Assembly: GCA_002381645.1 (NCBI GenBank)
Contig: DFXE01000007.1
Location: forward strand, 121,201 to 185,200
Source of the DNA: Bacteroidales bacterium UBA4116
GTDB lineage: Bacteria > Bacteroidota > Bacteroidia > Bacteroidales > Tannerellaceae
Reading direction: 5' to 3'
Length of the DNA: 64,000 nt
The position numbers and the translations under genes were made by a program. Within the stretch, counting starts at the first letter, position 1; each line of letters begins with the position of its first letter. This document shows, one piece after another, positions 9,330 to 17,654 of this stretch. The notes under the pieces are model-generated. The model ran no database searches and was not told the DNA's origin. It saw nothing but the letters and a program-made list of their open reading frames with translations.

Positions 9330-11426
9330 ATGAAACAAATTTTTCTACTCGTTTTAATATTATCAGTATTCACGGTTGATCTGTCAGCCCAGTATACTAT
9401 TGAAGGTATAGTTACGGATGAATCTTCCAATCCGTTAGGTTATGTAAACGTATTTCTACAGGAAACACTCGAAGGCGCCAGCAGTGACGAAGGAGGACGT
9501 TTCCGTTTTACCACATCCGCTTCCGGAACAGTAACACTTTCCGCCATGATGTTAGGTTATGAAACCTATAATCAATCGCTCCAATTACCTGTTTCTTCAG
9601 CTGTCATCATTAAAATGAGTACTGCAAATGTGGCATTAAATGAAGTGGAAATCGTAGCCAGTAGTTACCAGTTGAAAGGAAACAGTCAATGGAAACAAAT
9701 GAATGCCGTCGACTTGGTTACTACCGGAGGGTCAGCCGGTGACCTGTATAACTCCATAGCAACATTGCCCGGCACACAGGTTGTAGGAGAAAGCGGAAGG
9801 TTATTTATACGCGGAGGAGAAAGCCGCGAAGCCCAAACATATATTGATGATATGCATGTATTAAATCCTTACACCAGCAATGGCGACGAGAGTGAGCCGG
9901 TTCGCGGCCGTTACTCACCATTTATGTTTGAAGGAATGAGTTTCTCGCTCGGCGGTTATGATCCTGAATATTCGCAGGGATTATCAAGTGTACTACCCCT
10001 TCATACCAAAGATGAAAGCCCCATCAGCAAATACGGGGTGAATGTTTCATCCGTGGGATTAGCAGGAGGAGGAACCAAAGCATTCAATACCGGTTCGGCA
10101 TCCGTTAACCTGGATTACCAGAACCTCGGCCCCTATTATAAAATAGTACCCGATCACCGCGAATGGATAACCCCTTACCAGAAAGTATCCGGAAGTACAC
10201 AGTTACGGTATGAACCCACAGCAGCCAGTATCATTAAATTATATGGCGGATATGATTATACGTATTTGAAGCAGCGAATGGATCAATATGCTTTCAGGCT
10301 GAAAGAAAACAACCTTTACCTGAATTCAACCTATCGCAATAAGTTACCCGAAGGATATAACTTATTTGCGGGAGCAGCTTTTTCATACCGCGACCAAAAC
10401 ATACACGGGGCTTTAGTCGCCGATGATTTATTCGCCATCAAAGAATGGGAAATACACCTGAAAACAAAAATCCAAAAAAGATTCTCCGGCTTATTCAAAC
10501 TTCAGGCCGGAATAGAATCGATGATACGTTTTTATGATACCCACTATCAGGACGGTCCACTTTTACAGCGTGATATAAACCATTCGATCAATGCCGCTTT
10601 CGCAACGGGCAGCCTCTATTTCTCCGACCGGTTAAACCTGTCCGTATCTTCCCGTGCGGAATACACAACGGTTAATAAAGAATGGAACTATACCCCGCGG
10701 GCAGTATTAAATTATTCCATTAAAGATATTCACCTGTCAGCTATTGCCGGGCGTTATACCCAGTTAACCGATAACGAATACATGATCCGGAACTTCCTGT
10801 TACCGTCGGAAAACTGCTGGCATTATATTGTGGGAGCTTACCACCAGAAAAAAAACAGGGTGTACCGGCTGGAAGCCTATTACAAACAATACGATAAACT
10901 CACATGGGAGAAAGACGATAAACTGACTGCCTTGGGTGACGGATACAGTAAAGGAATTGACCTGTTCTTCAATGATGCCGAATTAATAAAAAACTTTGAA
11001 TACCGGATTGCCTATTCGCTAAACTACTCTGAACGGAAATACAGGGATTATCCGGTAAAAGATGTCCCGCAATACGCGACACGCCATAACGCTTCTTTAT
11101 CGCTTAAATATGACCTCTCTGCGATCAAAAGCATTATCGGCATTACCAACCGATTTGCCAGCGGGCGTCCGTACCATAATCCTGACAAAGCAGGTTTTAT
11201 GAACAGCACTACCCCTCATTACAACAGTCTGGATATAAGCTGGACTTTTCTGGCCAATAAAAAGCTGATCATCTATGGCTCCGCGTCCAATATCCTCGGC
11301 AGAAAAAACATCTATAATTATACCTCTTCCGGTACGCCGATGACCACAGCCTCCCGTCATTTCTTCTACATTGGAGTATTTATCACACTGGGAGGCAATA
11401 CAGCATACGATGTGTCTAATTTTTAA
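9330..11426 (+). CDS. TonB-dependent outer-membrane receptor with carboxypeptidase-like N-terminal domain
   Basis: Imports an unknown ligand across the outer membrane using TonB energy. The signal peptide (MKQIFLLVLILSVFTVDLSAQ) is followed by a CarboxypepD_reg-like domain (YTIEGIVTDESSNPLGYVNV…). A plug domain comes next (ATLPGTQVVGESGRLFIRGG…), then a C-terminal beta-barrel with alternating aromatic strands ending in …FITLGG. At 698 residues it is shorter than SusC proteins and resembles FecA/BtuB-size receptors. The start at 9330 gives a proper signal peptide; the ATG at 9300 would overlap the promoter. It forms a pair with the next gene, 11 bp downstream. Confidence 0.9.
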   Translation: MKQIFLLVLILSVFTVDLSAQYTIEGIVTDESSNPLGYVNVFLQETLEGASSDEGGRFRFTTSASGTVTLSAMMLGYETYNQSLQLPVSSAVIIKMSTANVALNEVEIVASSYQLKGNSQWKQMNAVDLVTTGGSAGDLYNSIATLPGTQVVGESGRLFIRGGESREAQTYIDDMHVLNPYTSNGDESEPVRGRYSPFMFEGMSFSLGGYDPEYSQGLSSVLPLHTKDESPISKYGVNVSSVGLAGGGTKAFNTGSASVNLDYQNLGPYYKIVPDHREWITPYQKVSGSTQLRYEPTAASIIKLYGGYDYTYLKQRMDQYAFRLKENNLYLNSTYRNKLPEGYNLFAGAAFSYRDQNIHGALVADDLFAIKEWEIHLKTKIQKRFSGLFKLQAGIESMIRFYDTHYQDGPLLQRDINHSINAAFATGSLYFSDRLNLSVSSRAEYTTVNKEWNYTPRAVLNYSIKDIHLSAIAGRYTQLTDNEYMIRNFLLPSENCWHYIVGAYHQKKNRVYRLEAYYKQYDKLTWEKDDKLTALGDGYSKGIDLFFNDAELIKNFEYRIAYSLNYSERKYRDYPVKDVPQYATRHNASLSLKYDLSAIKSIIGITNRFASGRPYHNPDKAGFMNSTTPHYNSLDISWTFLANKKLIIYGSASNILGRKNIYNYTSSGTPMTTASRHFFYIGVFITLGGNTAYDVSNF

Positions 11427-11437
11427 ATATAAAGAAA

Positions 11438-12067
11438 ATGAAAAAGAATGTATTCCTTATCCTATGTATCGCATGCAGTATGGTATCCTTACATACTGAC
11501 GCACAGAATGATGTTTTAAACCGGCAATTATCAATGGCCGTATCCCGGCTGGATAAAGCCGGTACTCCCGAAGAGTTAAAGGAAGTGCGCAACCTGTTCC
11601 AACGCATCAGTTTAAGTAATCCGTCTGATTGGATATCCCCGTATTACCTTGCCTACACCGACATCAACCTGTTTTTCAGGAGCAATGACGGGCAACTAAA
11701 AAATCAGTTTCTTGAAGAAGCCGGGGAATATCTTGACAAGCTGAAACGGATGAAAGGATTATCAAAAGATATCCGTTCCGAGATAAACACGTTACAAGGT
11801 TATTGGTATTATGCGCAAATGTCGGTAAACCCACAGGTCAACGGACCAAAATATTCAGGTAATGTCATCTCGCTTTATTCGGAAGCATTAAAACTCAACC
11901 CCGGCAATCCGCGGGCTATTATTTTAAATGCTTACTTTCAGCAAAGTTTATCTTCCTTTACGGGGGGGAATTATTCTTCCCTCAGCAGCGATATCGAAAG
12001 GGCAAAATCACTCCATGAGAAAGAAGATAAAAATACAGCTTTCCCACATTGGCTGATTGAATTCTAA
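11438..12067 (+). CDS. exported TPR-like protein of unknown function
   Basis: A 209-residue protein with a signal peptide (MKKNVFLILCIACSMVSLHTDAQ). The rest is predicted helical, with TPR-like spacing (DWISPYYLAYTDINL…, VISLYSEALKLNPGNPRAIILNAYF). I do not recognise a named family. It follows the TonB receptor by 11 bp and shares its transcript, so it is probably a periplasmic accessory of that receptor. A terminator hairpin lies just after the stop. Confidence 0.75.
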   Translation: MKKNVFLILCIACSMVSLHTDAQNDVLNRQLSMAVSRLDKAGTPEELKEVRNLFQRISLSNPSDWISPYYLAYTDINLFFRSNDGQLKNQFLEEAGEYLDKLKRMKGLSKDIRSEINTLQGYWYYAQMSVNPQVNGPKYSGNVISLYSEALKLNPGNPRAIILNAYFQQSLSSFTGGNYSSLSSDIERAKSLHEKEDKNTAFPHWLIEF

Positions 12068-12074
12068 TCATACC

Positions 12075-12106
12075 TGCCCGGATAGTTGAATAAAATCATC
12101 CGGGCA
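12075..12106. terminator. bidirectional hairpin between convergent genes
   Basis: TGCCCGGAT and ATCCGGGCA form a perfect 9-bp stem with a 14-nt loop. It lies between the convergent TPR-like and SPFH genes. U-tracts are poor on both sides. Confidence 0.6.
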
Positions 12107-12122
12107 CTTATGCAAACGATTA

Positions 12123-12851
12123 TTATTTGCTTTTACCCAATTGGTTCATCTCTCCGATGACAAAGGTATGTTTTCCTTTATCCGCTATTTTAGATATGGT
12201 CTCAATCATCTGGAAGAACCGGATATTATCATCATCTTTCATCAGTTCGGAAGCATTTTTCAAAGCCCTGGCGGTAGCTACGGTAGTACGGGCATTTTCC
12301 AGTTCCGCTTTCGCCCTTATCTTAGCCTCCAGATGTTTGGAGAACAGGTCCTGAATAGATTTGGGAAAAGTAATATCGCGGAGTTGCACTTTTTCAATGA
12401 GTATGCCAAGGTCTGCCGCCTGCTTTTCGAGGTCAACCGTTTTAAAGTCGGTTAAGCCGTTTCTTTTTTCGTTCAGTGTTTCACTGTCCATATCAGCGAT
12501 AACCGTACGTATGACCAGCTGGATCATATTGCTTAACAGTTGTTCAGCCTCAGCAATGACGGAATAAATATTCCTGTCGAGCGTAAAATTGCTTAAAAAC
12601 TTTTTTCCGTCCGCTATCCTGTAGAGGTAATTAAAAGAAAACCGGAGGGCGATATTATCTTTGGTAAGTACTTCCTGGTTAGTTACCGTAATCAGTTTAT
12701 TCGTTTCCGGAAGGCAGAAAAGTTCAGTGGCATTTTCCCAATCCCTTATCTTATAAATGCCCGGGGATAATTGTTGTTCCAAAATATTGTTCCTGTACAG
12801 GAACCCCACCGTATTCGGTTTTACCTGATATCGTTTCCTGAATATTCTCAT
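12123..12851 (-). CDS. SPFH/band-7 (slipin-like) domain protein
   Basis: The 242-residue protein is almost entirely a band-7 domain (RFSFNYLYRIAD…, EAEQLLSNMIQLVIRTVIADMDSETLNEKR…, DLGILIEKVQLRDITFPKSIQDLF), ending in the characteristic helical stretch EAKIRAKAELENARTTVATARAL. Slipins and flotillins assemble membrane-associated scaffolds. Here the usual N-terminal transmembrane helix is absent, so it may bind membranes peripherally or through a partner. No NfeD-type partner is adjacent. Its exact role is unknown. Confidence 0.85.
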   Translation of the reverse strand: MRIFRKRYQVKPNTVGFLYRNNILEQQLSPGIYKIRDWENATELFCLPETNKLITVTNQEVLTKDNIALRFSFNYLYRIADGKKFLSNFTLDRNIYSVIAEAEQLLSNMIQLVIRTVIADMDSETLNEKRNGLTDFKTVDLEKQAADLGILIEKVQLRDITFPKSIQDLFSKHLEAKIRAKAELENARTTVATARALKNASELMKDDDNIRFFQMIETISKIADKGKHTFVIGEMNQLGKSK

Positions 12852-13153
12852 TATCGTTGTCTTTTAGTTTACGGTTTCAAAAAGATGAAAAACATCCAAA
12901 AATAAGGGAAACAAGGTTAAGGCTTCATTTACATCAAGCCGGTATCCCCCTGCCTGCAAACCTATTTCCGAACTGAATGATCACATTCGGTTTTTCATCT
13001 TTTCTTTTGTTTAAAACAGATTTTGAGCCTGTCTCATCCACGAGTCTTGCACCAAAGCAAACGGGGAGTCGAACCCCTGGAACAAACGCCGCAATACCCT
13101 ATTTAATTTGTTTGTTCCTAATGTAAAATAGGTGGCGGTTATATTTTATAATC
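12852..13153. other. 302-bp intergenic region with inverted repeats
   Basis: No gene is visible. It contains an inverted repeat GGAACAAAC (13079-13087) / GTTTGTTCC (13110-13118) with a 22-nt loop. Beside it is a stem-loop GGGG-AGTCGAA-CCCC (13063-13077) that resembles a tRNA T-arm on the minus strand. The region should hold the SPFH promoter and the end of the M23 transcript, but I cannot assign either with confidence. Confidence 0.5.
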
Positions 13154-14371
13154 TTATGAACAACGAATAGACCGTCCAAGTTTAAGGACAGTGGTTTTTG
13201 TGATGCCGTTTATTTCGCATAATTTACCCACAGTAGTTCCGTATCTTTTTGCGATAGTACTTAAAGTATCGCCTGATTTAATACGGTGGTAAACAATATT
13301 GCCGCTACCATCCGCAGGAACGCCGGTATTTGTTTCCACGGCAGAAGGCAACGATGTCACCACAGCCGTTGGATTCTCCTTATTCTTTTGCGAAGACACC
13401 TTTACAGTGTTTTTGTTTCCCCCTCCGCTTACACTGCAACGCAAAGACTGCCCGATCCGTAAAGTAGATGTAGGTTTAAGACCGTTCAAACGGCATAACT
13501 CACTGACGCTTGTTCCGTAACGGCGGGCTATCGCACCTAACGTATCACCCGATTTTACCCGGTGATAAACCATCTGGTTGTCTGAAGAAGTATATATATT
13601 GCTGTTGCGTCCGTTGATTTTCAGGTTATGGAAGACATACATATCTTTATGCGGGACACCGTTTTCGAAGTCAATAATTTCGGCCGGATCGATAGCCTGA
13701 CCTAAAAAGCGGGTTTCAAAATGCAGGTGCGAACCCGTGGAACGTCCTGTATTTCCTCCCAACGCTATCGGATCGCCTGCCCGCACGATATCATTCACAT
13801 CCACCAGGAATTTGGATAAATGGCCGTATACCGTTTCCAGTCCGTTCGGGTGTCTTACCACTAAGTAGTTTCCATATCCGCGGCGTTCGAAATTACGGAT
13901 ACGTACCTTACCGGAAAAAGCAGCCCGGATCGTATCGCCCACCTGAACCTTCAGGTCAATTCCCCGGTGCATACGGCGGCGGCGCGGCCCATATTTGGAG
14001 GTAACCCTCACTTCTTCATAGTCCAGCGGATGAACAAATGAAGAACAATCAATGCGGAAGGAGTCCGGAAACTCTACATTGGAAGAGCTTGCCCTGAAAG
14101 GGTCTACCCAGCGGGTATCCCAGTTCGACCCATATAATTCGTCTGCTGGAAACATGAGGTTTTCCTGTTCTTCTATAAGAAGGTCTTCCAGTGTTGCTAT
14201 CTTTTCTGTAGTGATATCCGTTTTAATTACCCGGTCGGCCATCAATTCGGAAACATGTTCATCCATCAGTTGGGCCCTTGTTGATACATCTCCGGCTTCC
14301 TGAGCCACGACTTTTGAGGCCGACACAGAAATGGCAGCACATGTACAAAAAAGTAATAATCGTATATTCAT
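13154..14371 (-). CDS. secreted M23 peptidase with two LysM domains
   Basis: A cell-wall endopeptidase that should cleave peptide cross-links of peptidoglycan. The signal peptide spans residues 1-24. An M23 domain lies at about residues 125-230 with intact zinc ligands (HRGID and HLHFE). Two LysM peptidoglycan-binding modules follow (VYHRVKSGDTLGAIARRYG near residue 272 and VYHRIKSGDTLSTIAKRYG near residue 362). Unlike the EnvC-like protein at 29860-31155, all M23 ligands are present, so it is probably catalytic. It has its own upstream region of 214 bp. Confidence 0.93.
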   Translation of the reverse strand: MNIRLLLFCTCAAISVSASKVVAQEAGDVSTRAQLMDEHVSELMADRVIKTDITTEKIATLEDLLIEEQENLMFPADELYGSNWDTRWVDPFRASSSNVEFPDSFRIDCSSFVHPLDYEEVRVTSKYGPRRRRMHRGIDLKVQVGDTIRAAFSGKVRIRNFERRGYGNYLVVRHPNGLETVYGHLSKFLVDVNDIVRAGDPIALGGNTGRSTGSHLHFETRFLGQAIDPAEIIDFENGVPHKDMYVFHNLKINGRNSNIYTSSDNQMVYHRVKSGDTLGAIARRYGTSVSELCRLNGLKPTSTLRIGQSLRCSVSGGGNKNTVKVSSQKNKENPTAVVTSLPSAVETNTGVPADGSGNIVYHRIKSGDTLSTIAKRYGTTVGKLCEINGITKTTVLKLGRSIRCS

Positions 14372-14490
14372 CCTTATCTATAGTTCAGTGTTGTGTGTTT
14401 TCAGGAATTAAAAAAGACCTGAATGTTATAGTAATCGTTTTTTAGGCAGCACAAATATCAACAAAATAGGTTAAGGAGCCAAGGTGAGTG

Positions 14491-14505
14491 TGTGAAAATT
14501 TCACA
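14491..14505. promoter_or_regulatory. CRP-like palindrome upstream of the M23 gene
   Basis: TGTGAAAATTTCACA is a perfect 7-bp inverted repeat with a single central base. It lies between the 3' end of recG and the start of the M23/LysM gene, 120 bp from that start. It resembles CRP/FNR-family operators (TGTGA…TCACA), although the spacing is one base short of the enterobacterial consensus. Confidence 0.4.
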
Positions 14506-14585
14506 AAAGAGCATAAATGTGAGAAATATAGTAAACTATTCAGGAGAAATGGCTCTTTTATCGGGTTCAGCGCATCCTAACGGGT

Positions 14586-16682
14586 TCAACTGATCATTCC
14601 CCAGTTTATCCTGCGTGAAAAGAGTATCCGGAGCCGTTCTTTTAAAAGGGAATGAGCATCCTGCTTCAGTTCAGGATCATCATTCAATACGGCGTTTGCT
14701 ATATCACGGGCATATTGTAAAATTTGACCGTCGGAACCCAGGTTGGCTATTTTCAGGTCGATTCCTATTCCGCTTTGGCGTGTACCCTCCAGGTCACCGT
14801 GTCCCCGCAGGCGGAGGTCCGCCTCGGCAATTTCAAAGCCATTATTTGTCTGGACCATTATCTCCAGCCGTTTACGCGTCTCATTACTGAGTTTATAAGA
14901 AGAAACCAATACACAGTACGACTGGTCCGCACCACGTCCTACCCTGCCCCTCAACTGGTGAAGTTGCGACAGTCCGAAACGCTCGGCACTTTCAATTACC
15001 ATAACAGAAGCATTCGGCACATTTACCCCCACTTCGATAACGGTAGTTGCCATTAATATCTGGGCTTCTCCCGAAACAAATTTCTGCATTTCCGCTTCCT
15101 TATCCGCAGCCTTCATACGCCCGTGCACCATACAAACCTTATACTCGGAAAATATTTCGGTGAAAACCTCGTATCCTTCCTCCAGATTTTTATAATCCAC
15201 TTTTTCGCTCCCTTCGATCAGTGGATAAACCACATAGACCTGCCGCCCCGTTTGAATTTCCTTCCGCAGAAACTCAAACAGCTCTTTTTTACGGTTATCA
15301 TACCTGTGAAGCGTAAGAACAGGTTTTCTGCCTGGTGGCAACTGGTCGATCACAGACACATCCAGATCGCCATATAAGGTCATGGCCAATGTGCGCGGTA
15401 TAGGAGTTGCCGTCATAACCAGCACATGCGGCACCACTTCATTCTTTTTCCATAGCCGTGCCCGTTGCTCTACCCCGAACCGGTGCTGCTCATCTATAAT
15501 AGCCAAGCCTAAGGAGGAGAAAACAACTGTCTCCTCGATCAGCGCATGCGTACCGATCACTATATTAATCTCACCGGAGGCGATAGCCGGAAGCAGTTTG
15601 GCACGGTCTCTCTTTTTAGTGGAACCCGTGAGCAGGGCAACCTTTATATCCATATCTCCCAGGAAATTCATCACCGTCACATAATGCTGGTTCGCCAGTA
15701 TCTCTGTAGGTGCCATCATACACGCCTGATAGTCATTATCGATCGCCAGCAGCATCGAAAGCAACCCCACCAATGTTTTGCCGCTGCCTACATCTCCCTG
15801 CAGCAAGCGGTTCATCTGCCTTCCGCTACCCATATCGCGCCTGATTTCCTTTATCACCCTTTTCTGGGCATCCGTCAGTTCGAAAGGAAGGTATTCCTTA
15901 TAAAAAGTATTGAATTTATCGCCCACCAAAGGGAAAGCCAAACCTTTCAATTTAAGTTTACGGTAAGCAGCCGTTTGCAGGATATTCAGCTGGATAAAAA
16001 AAAGTTCGTCAAACTTTAGTCTCAATTGCGCCTTTTTTAACTGTTCCGCCGATTCAGGAAAATGTATATTACGCATGGCCTCCGTCATGGAAACCATTTT
16101 TATCCGCTCAAGCACATCCGAAGGTAATGTTTCCGGCACTTGCCAGTCGAGGAGTTTAAGCAATGTAAACTGAAGGTTTTGTATGGCACGCGAATTCAGA
16201 AAAGACTTTTTCATCTTCTCCGTCGTATTGTAATAGGGGGTAAGTCCTCCCGCTACCTGCCCTGCCTGCTCAACCGGATCGATATCGGGATGGGCTATAT
16301 TATACGTATGTCCGAATTCAGCAGGTTTTCCGAACACAATATATTCTTTGCCGATACTATACTTGTCTTTTACATAAGCAATCCCCTTGAACCATACCAG
16401 ATCCAACGCTCCGGTTCCGTCAGTAAAACGGGCAACGAGCCGGCGGGCACGTCCCTCTCCTAACGTTTCGAAGGAAAGAATGCGTCCTTTCAACTGGATA
16501 TAAGGCATATTTTCCTTTATCTCGGAAACCGTATAAAAACGGCTCCTATCGATATATTTATATGGAAAATAATACAGCAAATCTTCAAATGAAGAGATCT
16601 TTGCTTCTTTCAGGAGTATCTCGGCTTTCTTAGGGCCAACTCCCGGCAAATAAGTGATCGAACGTTTATGCAATTCAATCAT
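14586..16682 (-). CDS. recG: ATP-dependent DNA helicase RecG
   Basis: Remodels stalled replication forks and branched recombination intermediates. The 698-residue protein has an N-terminal helix-hairpin-helix-like start (ITYLPGVGPKKAEIL), the wedge/OB domain, and a superfamily 2 helicase core. The core shows Walker A GDVGSGKT, the DEQH box IIDEQHRFGVEQR, motif III VMTATPIPRTLA and motif VI QLRGRVGRG. It is the last gene of the S8-xseA-xseB-ispD-recG operon, 6 bp after ispD. Two other DNA-repair genes in that operon fit. Confidence 0.97.
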   Translation of the reverse strand: MIELHKRSITYLPGVGPKKAEILLKEAKISSFEDLLYYFPYKYIDRSRFYTVSEIKENMPYIQLKGRILSFETLGEGRARRLVARFTDGTGALDLVWFKGIAYVKDKYSIGKEYIVFGKPAEFGHTYNIAHPDIDPVEQAGQVAGGLTPYYNTTEKMKKSFLNSRAIQNLQFTLLKLLDWQVPETLPSDVLERIKMVSMTEAMRNIHFPESAEQLKKAQLRLKFDELFFIQLNILQTAAYRKLKLKGLAFPLVGDKFNTFYKEYLPFELTDAQKRVIKEIRRDMGSGRQMNRLLQGDVGSGKTLVGLLSMLLAIDNDYQACMMAPTEILANQHYVTVMNFLGDMDIKVALLTGSTKKRDRAKLLPAIASGEINIVIGTHALIEETVVFSSLGLAIIDEQHRFGVEQRARLWKKNEVVPHVLVMTATPIPRTLAMTLYGDLDVSVIDQLPPGRKPVLTLHRYDNRKKELFEFLRKEIQTGRQVYVVYPLIEGSEKVDYKNLEEGYEVFTEIFSEYKVCMVHGRMKAADKEAEMQKFVSGEAQILMATTVIEVGVNVPNASVMVIESAERFGLSQLHQLRGRVGRGADQSYCVLVSSYKLSNETRKRLEIMVQTNNGFEIAEADLRLRGHGDLEGTRQSGIGIDLKIANLGSDGQILQYARDIANAVLNDDPELKQDAHSLLKERLRILFSRRINWGMIS

Positions 16683-16688
16683 AAACGG

Positions 16689-17363
16689 TTAATTTGGATT
16701 ACATAAAAGTGCTTCGGCTATTAACAAATCGAACGGGGTAGTGATCTTTATATTTTCCACATTACCCGCCACTGTGTAAATGGTATGTCCGGCTGCTTCC
16801 ACCACAGAGGCATCATCCGTAAAAGCCGTATCGTAAACCTGGCGATAAGCATCCAGCAGTATTCTGCTATCAAACACCTGAGGAGTCTGAACGGCGACAA
16901 ATTTACTGCGGTCTGCCGGCCGGCTCTCACCGTCGGTTTCCTTTTCACGTATGGAATCCACTAACGGAACCACAGGAATGACAGCTCCATACTCCGTAAC
17001 TTTATCGAAGCATTCGTTTATAACCTTTTGTGATACAAAAGGGCGTACTCCGTCGTGTACAGCTATATAACCCGGTTGGTTAACGAAAGACAAACCGTTC
17101 TTCACCGACTGGAAACGCGTATCTCCACCGGAAGCAATGCTGTGCGGTACAGGACAGTTAAGCTCACGGCAAAGCATTTTCCAGTATGACTGATGTTCTT
17201 CCGGTAAAACCAGTATCAGGTCTGCCGACTCATCCCAACGGTAGAAACACTCCAGGGTATGCATCAATACCGGTTTACCCGCCAAAGGAATAAACTGTTT
17301 AGGCAGATCATGCCCCATCCGCAATCCTTTACCACCCGCTACTATGAGAACATATCGTTTCAT
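16689..17363 (-). CDS. ispD: 2-C-methyl-D-erythritol 4-phosphate cytidylyltransferase
   Basis: Third step of the non-mevalonate isoprenoid pathway (MEP plus CTP to CDP-ME). Signatures are the nucleotide-binding VAGGKGLRMGHDLPKQF at the N-terminus and VHDGVRPFV near residue 105. The 224-residue length is normal. The start overlaps the xseB stop as ATGA, so the two are translationally coupled. ispH, for the last step of the same pathway, is also in this window. Confidence 0.96.
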   Translation of the reverse strand: MKRYVLIVAGGKGLRMGHDLPKQFIPLAGKPVLMHTLECFYRWDESADLILVLPEEHQSYWKMLCRELNCPVPHSIASGGDTRFQSVKNGLSFVNQPGYIAVHDGVRPFVSQKVINECFDKVTEYGAVIPVVPLVDSIREKETDGESRPADRSKFVAVQTPQVFDSRILLDAYRQVYDTAFTDDASVVEAAGHTIYTVAGNVENIKITTPFDLLIAEALLCNPN

Positions 17364-17560
17364 TCGTCGAGTTCTTCCAGCACTTTCTTAACTTCTTCAT
17401 CCACCTTATAAAGTTTATCTTTACAAAGTTTGATCAGGCGGGTCGCTTCCTTTACTTTATCAGAAAGGATATCCACATCTAAATCTCCGTTTTCAATTTC
17501 AGCTACGATCGTCCGCAGTTTATCCACGGCTTCTTTATATGACTCTTTTTTTTCCGGCAT
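17360..17560 (-). CDS. xseB: exodeoxyribonuclease VII small subunit
   Basis: The 66-residue helical protein contains the family pattern YKEAVDKLRTIVAEIENGDLDVDILSDKVKEA…LIKLCKDKL. It binds the XseA helical tail to make the processive single-strand exonuclease. It lies between xseA and ispD, 94 bp after the xseA stop, and overlaps ispD by 4 bp. Confidence 0.95.
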   Translation of the reverse strand: MPEKKESYKEAVDKLRTIVAEIENGDLDVDILSDKVKEATRLIKLCKDKLYKVDEEVKKVLEELDE

Positions 17561-17654
17561 ACCGACAATTTTTTAAATACGATTCCCTAAACAGCGGGAT
17601 ACGCAAATATACATTATATACTATTATTTCAATTCATCCGGCAGGTATCAATCT

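Noticed and set aside
13058..13118. tRNA or tmRNA gene
   Set aside because: Only a T-loop-like hairpin is present; acceptor, D and anticodon arms cannot be found, and the upstream sequence does not resemble tmRNA.
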